From: an uncultured Solirubrobacterales bacterium
GTDB lineage: Bacteria; Actinomycetota; Thermoleophilia; Solirubrobacterales; JACPNS01
Reading direction: 5' to 3'
Length of the DNA: 64,000 nt
NCBI GenBank assembly: GCA_937128795.1
Contig: CAKZMQ010000001.1
Coordinates: forward strand, 433,285-497,284
This document shows positions 11,023-19,206 of the stretch, piece by piece. The position numbers were made by a program, and so were the translations under genes. Within the stretch, counting starts at the first letter, position 1. Each line of letters opens with the position of its first letter. A model generated the notes under the pieces. It was not told the origin of the DNA and did no database searches. It was given only the letters and a program-made list of their open reading frames with translations.

Positions 11023-11313
11023 TTAGACGACTTTGGCGAGGACGTCCGACTCGCGAAGAACCAACAGCTCTTCACCTTCGACCGTCACTTCGGTGCCGCC
11101 GTACTTGCTGTAGAGGACCTCATCGCCCTCGGCGACGTCAAGCGGAATGCGCTTGTCACCGTCTTCGTCCCAGGCGCCGTCGCCAACTGCGACAACCTTG
11201 CCGCGTGACTGCTTCTCCTTGGCGGTGTCCGGCAGCACGAGGCCGCTGGCCGTTACTTCGTCTTCCTCAACTGCTCTGACGATCAGACGATCGCCCAAAG
11301 GCTTGAGTTGCAT
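11023..11313 (-). CDS. groES: Co-chaperonin GroES
   Basis: [44 protein letters not shown]... Confidence 0.97.
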   Translation of the reverse strand: MQLKPLGDRLIVRAVEEDEVTASGLVLPDTAKEKQSRGKVVAVGDGAWDEDGDKRIPLDVAEGDEVLYSKYGGTEVTVEGEELLVLRESDVLAKVV

Positions 11314-11392
11314 ATTTCTTGAACCTCCGCGTTTCTCGCCAGGCGTAAAAATCCGACGAAAACGTGATTGGGATGGGGTTTATCTGGACTTT

Positions 11393-11419
11393 TTGGCACT
11401 CACGGTCGGCGAGTGCCAA
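11393..11419. promoter_or_regulatory. CIRCE element (HrcA operator) upstream of groES-groEL
   Basis: TTGGCACTC-N9-GAGTGCCAA, matching the canonical CIRCE layout TTAGCACTC-N9-GAGTGCTAA. Confidence 0.9.
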
Positions 11420-11444
11420 AGCTTGGGCGCAATGATAGCGAGTG

Positions 11445-12134
11445 TCAACCGACGAGCGGTTGCACCTGCATTGCAGCTGCAAGCGGGATGCCAAGCGTGT
11501 GCACTGTGCCACCGGCTTCGACGCGACACGGCCCTTCGAACGGCTCGCGGTCGATCAGCCGCAGCTCGTCGCCGATCGCGATACCGAGCGACGAGAGATA
11601 GCTGAGCATCTCGGAGTTGCGGTCAGAGATGCGCACAAAAATTGCCGTTGTGCCGGCGTCGAGCTCGGCCAGCGGTTCGGCACGGCGCGTATTGAGCACG
11701 AGGTCGCGCGTGGGGATCGGATCGCCGTGCGGATCAAAGCCCGGGTCGCCGAGTTTGGTTGCGATGCGTTCGATCAAGTCGTCAGATATCGCGTGTTCGA
11801 GGATCTCGGCTTCTTCGTGCACGCGGTTCCAGGGCACGCCGAGCTCTTCTGTGAGATAGAGCTCGAGCAGCCGGTGGCGGCGCAGGACGCGAAGCGCTAG
11901 TTGCTCGCCCTCCGCGGTGAGGCTGACGCCGCGGTAGGGGATGTGCTCGACCAGACCCTCTTCGTCGAGCCGTTTGATCATCGCCGAGACCGATCCGGCA
12001 GAGATGTCGAGCAGCTCGGCGAGGTCGTTGGTCGAGGCCGCTTCCTCACCAGAGCTGATGATGCTGAAGATTGCCTTCAGGTAGTCCTCGGTCGACGCCG
12101 AGGGGGGTGTGGCTTCCGCCGTAATCGCAGGCAT
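11445..12134 (-). CDS. DtxR/MntR-family metal-dependent transcriptional regulator
   Basis: TEDYLKAIFSIISSGEEAASTNDLAELLDISAGSVSAMIKRLDEEGLVEHIPYRGVSLTAEGEQLALRVLRRHRLLELYL; FeoA/SH3-like C-terminus. Confidence 0.92.
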   Translation of the reverse strand: MPAITAEATPPSASTEDYLKAIFSIISSGEEAASTNDLAELLDISAGSVSAMIKRLDEEGLVEHIPYRGVSLTAEGEQLALRVLRRHRLLELYLTEELGVPWNRVHEEAEILEHAISDDLIERIATKLGDPGFDPHGDPIPTRDLVLNTRRAEPLAELDAGTTAIFVRISDRNSEMLSYLSSLGIAIGDELRLIDREPFEGPCRVEAGGTVHTLGIPLAAAMQVQPLVG

Positions 12135-12170
12135 GCACTCAAGAGTACTGGATTAGCCACCGTTACAAAT

Positions 12171-12192
12171 AAGTTTTGGCAAGACTAAACTT
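12171..12192. promoter_or_regulatory. Putative DtxR/MntR-family operator in the divergent intergenic region
   Basis: AAGTTTTGGCAAGACTAAACTT, imperfect 22-bp palindrome (8 of 11 pairs) between the regulator and the metal-ABC operon. Confidence 0.55.
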
Positions 12193-12213
12193 TTCTGTTA
12201 CAGTTTCTAAAGA

Positions 12214-13179
12214 ATGAGCGAGGATCCCCGTAACAATTCGCGTCACAAACGTCGCAATTGGGCGATTTCGACGCTCGCGTTGACGGCATTGCTCATTTTC
12301 TTGTTCATCCCCGGAATCGGGCCGCCACCGCGCACCGAGGCCGGCGACAACCCCACGGTGCTGACGACGTTCACGGTGATCGCGGACATGGTCAGGCAGG
12401 TTGGCGGCGATCGCATTGAAGTCAACTCGATCACCAAGCCCGGGTCAGAAATTCACGGCTACGAGCCGACGCCCGGCGACCTGCGACGCGCGGCTGACGC
12501 GGACCTGGTGGTGGAGAACGGCATGAATCTCGAGCGTTGGTTCGAGCAGTTCATCGGCGACGCGCGCACTCGTAGCGTGACTCTCACGGAGGGCATCACG
12601 CCGATCCCGATCGCCGGCCAGAGCGAATATGCGGGCAAACCGAACCCGCACGCTTGGATGTCGATCGCCAACGCGAAGATCTACGTCGAGAACATCCGCG
12701 TAGCGTTGACCGATCTCGACCCCGACGGCGCCGACTACTTCGCCGAGAACGCCGCGCGCTACACGCGTCAGATCGACGCGATCGGGCAGAAGGTCGACAG
12801 GCAGCTCGATTCGCTACCGACCAACCGACGTGCGTTGGTGACCTGCGAGGGCGCGTTTTCGTACCTGGCTCGCGACTTCGAACTTTCGGAGGCGTTCCTC
12901 TGGCCGGTGAACGCCGAGCAGGAAGGCACGCCGCAGCAGATCGCCGGGGTCGTCGACTTTGTGCGAGCGCGCGACGTCCCCGCCGTGTTCTGCGAGTCGA
13001 CCGTCAGCGACAAGGCGCAGCGCCGCGTCGCTCGCGAATCCGGGGCGGACTTCGCGGGAGTTCTCTACGTCGACTCGCTTTCACTTGCCGACGGGCCGGT
13101 GCCGACTTATCTGGATCTGCTCTCGCGCAACGGCGACACGATCGTGGCCGGCCTCAATCCGGACGGGTCAGAACAGTGA
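12214..13179 (+). CDS. Metal ABC transporter substrate-binding protein (ZnuA/MntA-like)
   Basis: TVLTTFTVIADMVRQVGGDRIEVNSITKPGSEIHGYEPTPGDLRRAADADLVVENGMNLERW. Confidence 0.92.
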   Translation: MSEDPRNNSRHKRRNWAISTLALTALLIFLFIPGIGPPPRTEAGDNPTVLTTFTVIADMVRQVGGDRIEVNSITKPGSEIHGYEPTPGDLRRAADADLVVENGMNLERWFEQFIGDARTRSVTLTEGITPIPIAGQSEYAGKPNPHAWMSIANAKIYVENIRVALTDLDPDGADYFAENAARYTRQIDAIGQKVDRQLDSLPTNRRALVTCEGAFSYLARDFELSEAFLWPVNAEQEGTPQQIAGVVDFVRARDVPAVFCESTVSDKAQRRVARESGADFAGVLYVDSLSLADGPVPTYLDLLSRNGDTIVAGLNPDGSEQ

Positions 13180-13964
13180 AGCTCGAACCGCCACCCATGG
13201 GCACCATGGCCCTCGACGTGCAGGACCTCCACGTCAGCTATGGCGACAACATTGCGCTTGACGGCCTTTCGCTGATTGCCGAACCCGGCCGCGTCCATGG
13301 GCTGATCGGGATGAACGGTTCCGGAAAGTCGACGTTCTTCAAGTCGCTCGTAGGGCTGGTCAAGACCGATTCCGGCACGATCTCGGTGTTCGGGAAATCT
13401 GCCTCAGAAGCGCGTCGCGCGGGCTGGATCGCGTACGCGCCGCAGAACGAGGACATCGACTGGGACTTTCCGGTGAGCGTGCGTGAGGTGGTTCTGATGG
13501 GTCGATACGGCCACATGGGTACCGCGCGACGCGCTTCTGAGGTCGACCACGCGGCCGTCGCGGCGGCACTTGATCGGGTCGAACTCACCGACCTTGCGGA
13601 CCGTCAGATCGGCGCGCTTTCCGGCGGACAGCGCAAGCGTGCCTTCGTCGCCCGTGGTCTCGCGCAGGGCGCGCAGATCCTGCTGCTCGACGAACCATTT
13701 GCCGGCGTCGACAAGCGAAGTGAGAAGACGATCACGACGCTACTTCGAGAACTGGCCGCCGAAGGTCGCACAATCGTCGTCTCAACACACGACTTGATCG
13801 CCGTGCCGGCGCTCTGCGACGACGTCGCGTTGATCAACCGCCACATCATCGCCCACGGCGCTCCCGACGAAATCCTCGTCCCGGATTTGCTCGCCGACGC
13901 ATTCGGCGGCTTCGTACCGCAGGAAGCGCTCGGCATCGACCGCGAAACGGCGGTCGCCCAGTGA
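13176..13964 (+). CDS. Metal ABC transporter ATP-binding protein
   Basis: Walker A GMNGSGKST, signature LSGGQRKRAFVARGLAQ, Walker B ILLLDEPFAGVD; GTG start overlaps the previous stop. ORF-track start 12654 is overlong. Confidence 0.92.
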   Translation: MKLEPPPMGTMALDVQDLHVSYGDNIALDGLSLIAEPGRVHGLIGMNGSGKSTFFKSLVGLVKTDSGTISVFGKSASEARRAGWIAYAPQNEDIDWDFPVSVREVVLMGRYGHMGTARRASEVDHAAVAAALDRVELTDLADRQIGALSGGQRKRAFVARGLAQGAQILLLDEPFAGVDKRSEKTITTLLRELAAEGRTIVVSTHDLIAVPALCDDVALINRHIIAHGAPDEILVPDLLADAFGGFVPQEALGIDRETAVAQ

Positions 13965-14869
13965 TCGTCGAATCGGCACAGCTCGCTGGCGCGGTTCCGT
14001 TCGCGGCCGCATACGAATGGATCACGCAGCCGCTGGAGTTCGGCTTCATGCAACGCGCAATCCTCGTCGGCGTCGTGATCGGCGCCGTCTGCGCCGTGCT
14101 CTCGTGTTGGCTGACGTTGCTCGGCTGGTCGCTGCTCGGCGATGCGGTTTCGCACGCTGTACTCCCGGGCGTGGTGCTCGGTTATGTGATCGGCGTGCCG
14201 CTGGCCGCCGGTGCGTTCGTCTTCGGGATCGGTGCCGTCGCGCTGATCGGTGGCCTCAACCGAACCAGCCGCGTCAAAGAAGACGCCGCGATCGGGATCG
14301 TCTTCACCGGGCTGTTCGCGCTCGGTCTCGTTTTCGTCAGCGCGATCCCCAGCGATATCGATCTCTTCCACATTCTCTTCGGCAACATCCTCGGCGTCAG
14401 CGACAGCGACATCATGCAGGTGCTGGTGATCGGCATCCTCACGCTCGCTGCGCTTCTCTACTTCCGGCGCAGCATCGTTCTGTATTCGTTCGACCCGGTC
14501 CACGCACACGCGATCGGGCTGTCGCCCAAATGGCTCGAGGCGCTGTTGCTCGGCACGATGGCGCTCACGGTGGTGATCGCCCTGCAGGCGGTCGGCATCG
14601 TCCTCGTCGTCGCGATGTTGATCACGCCCGGCGCAATCGGCTATCTGCTGACGGACCGTTTCGACAGGATGCTGCTGATCGCCACGGTGGCGTCGGTCTT
14701 CAGTTGCGTGGCCGGCACCTACATCAGCTACTACGCAGACATCAGCACCGGCGGCAGCATCGTCGTGACGCTGACCACGATCTTCGTGATCACCTACGTT
14801 TTTGCGCCGCGCAACGGATTGCTGGCGCGGCGCAGGACGAGCCTGCCGGCTGTTGTCCAGACGCCCTAG
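13961..14869 (+). CDS. Metal ABC transporter permease (ZnuB/MntB family)
   Basis: Hydrophobic ABC-3 family protein; LGDAVSHAVLPGVVLGY. Confidence 0.9.
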   Translation: MIVESAQLAGAVPFAAAYEWITQPLEFGFMQRAILVGVVIGAVCAVLSCWLTLLGWSLLGDAVSHAVLPGVVLGYVIGVPLAAGAFVFGIGAVALIGGLNRTSRVKEDAAIGIVFTGLFALGLVFVSAIPSDIDLFHILFGNILGVSDSDIMQVLVIGILTLAALLYFRRSIVLYSFDPVHAHAIGLSPKWLEALLLGTMALTVVIALQAVGIVLVVAMLITPGAIGYLLTDRFDRMLLIATVASVFSCVAGTYISYYADISTGGSIVVTLTTIFVITYVFAPRNGLLARRRTSLPAVVQTP

Positions 14870-14871
14870 CG

Positions 14872-15300
14872 CTAGTTCATCTGGCCGGGTCCGCCGAAGC
14901 CTTCGACGATGCCGGCGGGCCGTTCGACGATTTCGCTGAAGCGGACGACTGTGACTAGGTCTTCCGTCGAGATGTCGCGGTTGTAAATCTGCTGAAGAAA
15001 GCGGATCTCATCTTCGAGCAGGCGAAATTCCGGGTTGTCCATCTCGATCTCGCGTGGAGTCAGGTCGTAGACCTTCTTCACCACTACTGAATCGACCACG
15101 GCCTGGAATATGCGCTCGCGCGGTGAGTTCTCCGGACCGATCGTGACCAGCACGACATGGCCCTTCTTGTACTTGTGACTCTTGTCGCCGAGGCGAATCG
15201 TCGCCTGCTTGCGCCCGTGGCGAAGCTGGTCGGCGAACATCGGGGAGTAGAAGTTGAGTACGTACACGGTGTTTTCAGGGGCCTTCAGAGCATGCCGCAC
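14872..15300 (-). CDS. ASCH-like / RNA-binding-like domain protein
   Basis: YVLNFYSPMFADQLRHGRKQATIRLGDKSHKYKKGHVVLVTIG resembles ASCH domains. Confidence 0.5.
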   Translation of the reverse strand: MRHALKAPENTVYVLNFYSPMFADQLRHGRKQATIRLGDKSHKYKKGHVVLVTIGPENSPRERIFQAVVDSVVVKKVYDLTPREIEMDNPEFRLLEDEIRFLQQIYNRDISTEDLVTVVRFSEIVERPAGIVEGFGGPGQMN

Positions 15301-15338
15301 TGTTGCGGATCTGCTCCGCGGAGCTCATCGAGCATTGT

Positions 15339-16016
15339 TCAGACGACCATCCGTCGTAGTCCCTCGGGGTCGCGGACCTGCAATTTACCACGGAAGGTCG
15401 TGAGCAAATCCGCGCGCTGGCAGTTGGCAAGGAAGCGACTGACGGTCTCTCGCGAGGTGCTTGCGAGCTGCGCGATCTCGGACTGATTGGCGCGCACGAA
15501 GCTGCCGGGCGCGACGTGTCCGTTCTGTTGCTCGGCCAGACCGAGCACGACGTTGACGATGCGACCCTCCGTCGACTGGAAGTACTGGTCGCCGATTCGG
15601 GAGTTCGCCACGCGCAGACGACGACTGAGCTGCTGGATCAGCTTGACGGCGATGTCGGGGTTGCGCGTGAGTACGCGGTTGACGTCGCCGCTGGTGAGAG
15701 CGACGACTTTGGTCGGCACGATGCACTCCGCCGTCGCCGAGCGGACCTCTTTGTCGAACAACGCGAGCTCGCCGAAGAGGTCACCGGACCCCATCTCGGT
15801 CAGGGCGATCGTGCGGCCGCCCGCGTGTTCGCGCTTGATCAACACGCGACCCTCGCGGATCACGTACATCACGTCTCCCTGCGTGCCCTCTTGAAAGATC
15901 ACCTCACCACGCTCGAACGAACGCGGGACGGCGACCGACGCCAATTCCTCGAGCTCGCGCGCATTCAACGTCTCGAACAGGGGCAAACTCCCCAGCAACT
16001 CACTCGTCTCATTCAA
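15339..16016 (-). CDS. Crp/Fnr-family transcriptional regulator
   Basis: cNMP-binding domain (FQEGTQGDVMYVIREGRVLI, SGDLFGELALFDKEVRSATAEC) plus HTH QSEIAQLASTSRETVSRFL. Confidence 0.92.
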   Translation of the reverse strand: MNETSELLGSLPLFETLNARELEELASVAVPRSFERGEVIFQEGTQGDVMYVIREGRVLIKREHAGGRTIALTEMGSGDLFGELALFDKEVRSATAECIVPTKVVALTSGDVNRVLTRNPDIAVKLIQQLSRRLRVANSRIGDQYFQSTEGRIVNVVLGLAEQQNGHVAPGSFVRANQSEIAQLASTSRETVSRFLANCQRADLLTTFRGKLQVRDPEGLRRMVV

Positions 16017-16068
16017 GATGTGTGCCCCCGATCACTCATAACGTCGAGCAGCCTACGCAATACAAACC

Positions 16069-16133
16069 AAAAACCCGCAAATTGCAGCCAACCTGTCGCA
16101 CCCGGTGCCACAGGTTGGTCGGAAAATGCGGGG
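16069..16133 (-). terminator. Nested hairpin, probable terminator of the rfb operon
   Basis: On minus: CCCGCA-(CCAACCTGT...ACAGGTTGG)-TGCGGG-TTTTTGG with an inner GCACC/GGTGC stem; ends 3 nt from the rfbB stop. Confidence 0.6.
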
Positions 16134-16135
16134 AA

Positions 16136-17140
16136 TTAGGTGTTCAGGGCGTGGCCGTACTGGCGCTTGTAGTACTCGAGGTAGTCGCCGGAGCGGATCG
16201 GACTCCACCAGGCTTCGTTGTCGCGGTACCACTGGACGGTGCGTTCGAGGCCCTCGTCAAAGCTGGTCTGCGCCTGCCAGCCGAGGCCGCGGATCTTTTC
16301 GGAGCTGAGTGAATAACGAACGTCGTGACCGGGCCGGTCGGTGACGAACTCGATCAGACTCTCGTCGCACCCGGTCAGCTCGACGATGCGCTTGACGACG
16401 TCGATGTTCGGACACTCGTCGGGGCCGCCGATGTTGTAGACCTCGCCGACTTCGCCGCGGGTCAATGCGGTGTAGATGCCGCTGCAGTGATCCTCGACAT
16501 ACAGCCAGTTGCGAACCTGCATGCCGTCGCCGTAGACCGGCAACTTATCGCCCGCAAAGGCGTTGAGGATGCAGAGCGGGATCAACTTCTCGGGATAGTG
16601 AAATGGCCCGTAGTTGTTGCTCGCCCGCGTGATCAGCGCCGGCGTGCCGTAGGTGCGGTGATATGCCTGCACGAGCAGGTCGCCGCCGGCCTTGCTGGCC
16701 GAATAGGGGGAGGAGGGGTCGATCGGCGACTCCTCGGTGAAGGTTCCCTCGTCGATCGAGCCGTACACCTCGTCTGTTGAGATCTGCAGATAGCGTGGGA
16801 GATCCACTGCGCGGGAGGCCTCGAGCAGGACCTGCGTGCCGAAGATGTCGGTCTGGATGAACGCGTCGGGTTCGTCGATCGAACGGTCGACGTGACTCTC
16901 GGCGGCGAAGTTGACGATCGCGTCGCAACCAGCGATCGCGCGATCGACCGTCTCGCGGTCCTCGATCGCACCGTGGATGAAGGAGAAACGCGGATCGCCC
17001 TCGTGCGCGGCGAGGTTTTCGCGGCGTCCGGCGTAGGTGAGTTTGTCGAGTACCACGACCTCGTCGTCGGTGTTCGCCAGCACGTACGACACGAAGTTCG
17101 ATCCGATGAATCCGGCGCCGCCGGTGACCAAGAGTTTCAA
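16136..17140 (-). CDS. rfbB: dTDP-glucose 4,6-dehydratase
   Basis: MKLLVTGGAGFIGSNFVSYVL, SPYSASKAGGDLLVQAYHRTYG, RASNNYGPFHYPEKLIPL. Confidence 0.95.
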   Translation of the reverse strand: MKLLVTGGAGFIGSNFVSYVLANTDDEVVVLDKLTYAGRRENLAAHEGDPRFSFIHGAIEDRETVDRAIAGCDAIVNFAAESHVDRSIDEPDAFIQTDIFGTQVLLEASRAVDLPRYLQISTDEVYGSIDEGTFTEESPIDPSSPYSASKAGGDLLVQAYHRTYGTPALITRASNNYGPFHYPEKLIPLCILNAFAGDKLPVYGDGMQVRNWLYVEDHCSGIYTALTRGEVGEVYNIGGPDECPNIDVVKRIVELTGCDESLIEFVTDRPGHDVRYSLSSEKIRGLGWQAQTSFDEGLERTVQWYRDNEAWWSPIRSGDYLEYYKRQYGHALNT

Positions 17141-18030
17141 GACAACGCTCCGTTCGCGTCGATCGCCTGCAATGCCTGCGAGGACGAGCCTGCGGCGTCG
17201 GCGCGGGCGATCAAGTATCCGTGGAGGCCGTGGTCCCAGCGCGGTAACTCGGGTGCATCGTCTCGCGAAGTTTCGAGCACGGAATACGCAGGGCGCGGCG
17301 CCGGGCGACCGAGCATCTCGGTCGTTCCGGAAAGCACTGACACGTCGAGTTGGCTCTGGCGGAAAATTTCACGGGCGAATTCGAACCACGAGCAATGTCC
17401 GCTCGCCACGAGGTGCATTACGCCCAGCCGCTCAAAGTCGATCAATTCGACGATCGCTTCGGCGAGGTGCCGCGTGTATGTGGGGCAGCCAACCTGGTCG
17501 TGAACGACCAACAGCTCTTTTTGATCTTCCGCAAGACCGAGCATCGTCTCGACGAAGTTCTTGCCACCGAGGCCGAAGAGCCACGAAGTTCGCACGATCA
17601 GGTGACGCGGATTTGCCTCGATCACGGCTTTCTCGCCGGCGAGCTTGCTGGCGCCGTAGACAGAGTGCGCGTCGGTCTTGTCGTTCTCGACATAAGGCTC
17701 GCCCTTGAGCCCGTCGAACACGTAGTCCGTGGAGATCTGCACAACCTTTGCGCCGAACGCCGCGGCGGCGGCTGCGACGAAGCCAGCACCCTCACCATTG
17801 ATCGCGAAAGCGAGTTCACGGTCGGTCTCGGCGCCATCGACATCTGTGTACGCCGCGCAATTGATCACGACTGCGGGAAGTTCTTCTTCAAATGCGCGCC
17901 GCACGGCAAGCTCGTCGGTGATGTCCAACTGCTCGCGTGTGAATCCCTTGACCTCGTGGTGGACCGCATCGGCTGCGGCCGCAAGGTCCTGCCCGAGCAT
18001 TCCGCCCGCTCCTGTGATCACGACCTTCAT
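17137..18030 (-). CDS. rfbD: dTDP-4-dehydrorhamnose reductase
   Basis: MKVVITGAGGMLGQDL, VNCAAYTDVDGAETD, ISTDYVFDG, RTSWLFG. Start revised from 18066. Confidence 0.93.
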   Translation of the reverse strand: MKVVITGAGGMLGQDLAAAADAVHHEVKGFTREQLDITDELAVRRAFEEELPAVVINCAAYTDVDGAETDRELAFAINGEGAGFVAAAAAAFGAKVVQISTDYVFDGLKGEPYVENDKTDAHSVYGASKLAGEKAVIEANPRHLIVRTSWLFGLGGKNFVETMLGLAEDQKELLVVHDQVGCPTYTRHLAEAIVELIDFERLGVMHLVASGHCSWFEFAREIFRQSQLDVSVLSGTTEMLGRPAPRPAYSVLETSRDDAPELPRWDHGLHGYLIARADAAGSSSQALQAIDANGALS

Positions 18031-18034
18031 CGCG

Positions 18035-19135
18035 TCAGACCAAGCCGATTTCGCAGTTGTCGCCAACCAACATGCGGAACGTACGCGGCATGCCGTTGGT
18101 GCGGGCGATCTTTGAGTGTTTGCCGATCAAGCTGGCCTCCATCCGAGCGCCGAGGTCGGTGATCGTCGAGTCGGCGAGGACGATCGAATACTCGATCTCC
18201 GCGCGCTCGACCACGACATTCTCGCCGATTGAGCTGTAAGGGCCGACATATGCGTCGACCAGCTTTGCACCCGCAGCGATAACAGCGGGACCACGCACGA
18301 CGCTTCGCTCGAGTCGAGCACCCTTTTCGATCAGTACGCGACCGTCGATCGTGCAGTCGATCAACTCGCCCTGGACGTCGTGGACGATCCCGTCAAGGAC
18401 CTGACGGTTGGCCTCAAGCATGTCCTCGAGGCGGCCTGTGTCCTTCCACCAGCCTTCGACCAGGTGCGGTTCGACGGTCTTGCCGGAGTCGACCAAATAC
18501 TGGATCGCGTCGGTGATCTCCAGTTCGCCGCGAGCGGATGGCTCGATCGCGCGGGCGGCATCGAAGATCGAGGAAGTGAACATGTACACGCCGACGAGCG
18601 CGAGGTCGGTCTTCGGCTCAGCTGGCTTCTCTGCAAGCTGGACGACCTTGCCGTCCTTGAGTTCTGCGACGCCGAAGTGCTCGGGGTCCGGAACCTTGGT
18701 CAGCAGGATCAGCGCATCGGGGCTGTTGCTTTTGAAGGTCTCGGTCAACGAGACGAGCCCGCCTTGGAGCAGGTTGTCGCCGAGGTACATCACGAACGAG
18801 GAATCGCCGATGAATTCCTCAGCGGTGAGCACCGCGTGGGCGAGTCCGAGCGGCTCGGCCTGCGGAACGTAGGTGATTGAAGCGCCGAACTGCGAGCCCT
18901 CGCCCGCCGCTTCGCGGATCTCGTCACCTGTCTCAGGAGCGATGATGATGCCGATATCGGTGATACCGGCAGCGACCATCGACTCGATTCCATAGAAGAG
19001 AACAGGCTTGTTCGCGACAGGCACAAGCTGTTTGGCCGACGTATGCGTGATTGGGCGAAGGCGTGTGCCTTTCCCGCCGGAAAGGATGAGGCCTTTGAGA
19101 TTGTCCCGCGCCGGTTGAGCATTCAATTGCATCAT
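18035..19135 (-). CDS. rfbA: Glucose-1-phosphate thymidylyltransferase (long form with C-terminal beta-helix)
   Basis: LKGLILSGGKGTRLRPITHTSAKQLVPVANKPVLFY; C-terminal hexapeptide-like repeats. Confidence 0.92.
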   Translation of the reverse strand: MMQLNAQPARDNLKGLILSGGKGTRLRPITHTSAKQLVPVANKPVLFYGIESMVAAGITDIGIIIAPETGDEIREAAGEGSQFGASITYVPQAEPLGLAHAVLTAEEFIGDSSFVMYLGDNLLQGGLVSLTETFKSNSPDALILLTKVPDPEHFGVAELKDGKVVQLAEKPAEPKTDLALVGVYMFTSSIFDAARAIEPSARGELEITDAIQYLVDSGKTVEPHLVEGWWKDTGRLEDMLEANRQVLDGIVHDVQGELIDCTIDGRVLIEKGARLERSVVRGPAVIAAGAKLVDAYVGPYSSIGENVVVERAEIEYSIVLADSTITDLGARMEASLIGKHSKIARTNGMPRTFRMLVGDNCEIGLV

Positions 19136-19206
19136 CCCGGCGCGAGACTAGTCGGTTTAAACTGCTGGTCGATCCGAGGCAGTTCGCTGCTTTTTGACTG
19201 TTTGGC

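Noticed and set aside
12654-13175. Long N-terminal extension of the ABC ATPase ORF
   Set aside because: Overlaps the substrate-binding protein in another frame with Arg-rich nonsense composition; true start is near 13176 or 13197.
13604-14509. 301-aa minus ORF antisense to the ABC transporter
   Set aside because: Shadow of the ATPase and permease genes.
15310-15330. GCTCCGCGGAGC 12-bp palindrome upstream of the ASCH-like gene
   Set aside because: Short GC-rich palindrome, expected by chance at this base composition; no flanking promoter or U-tract.
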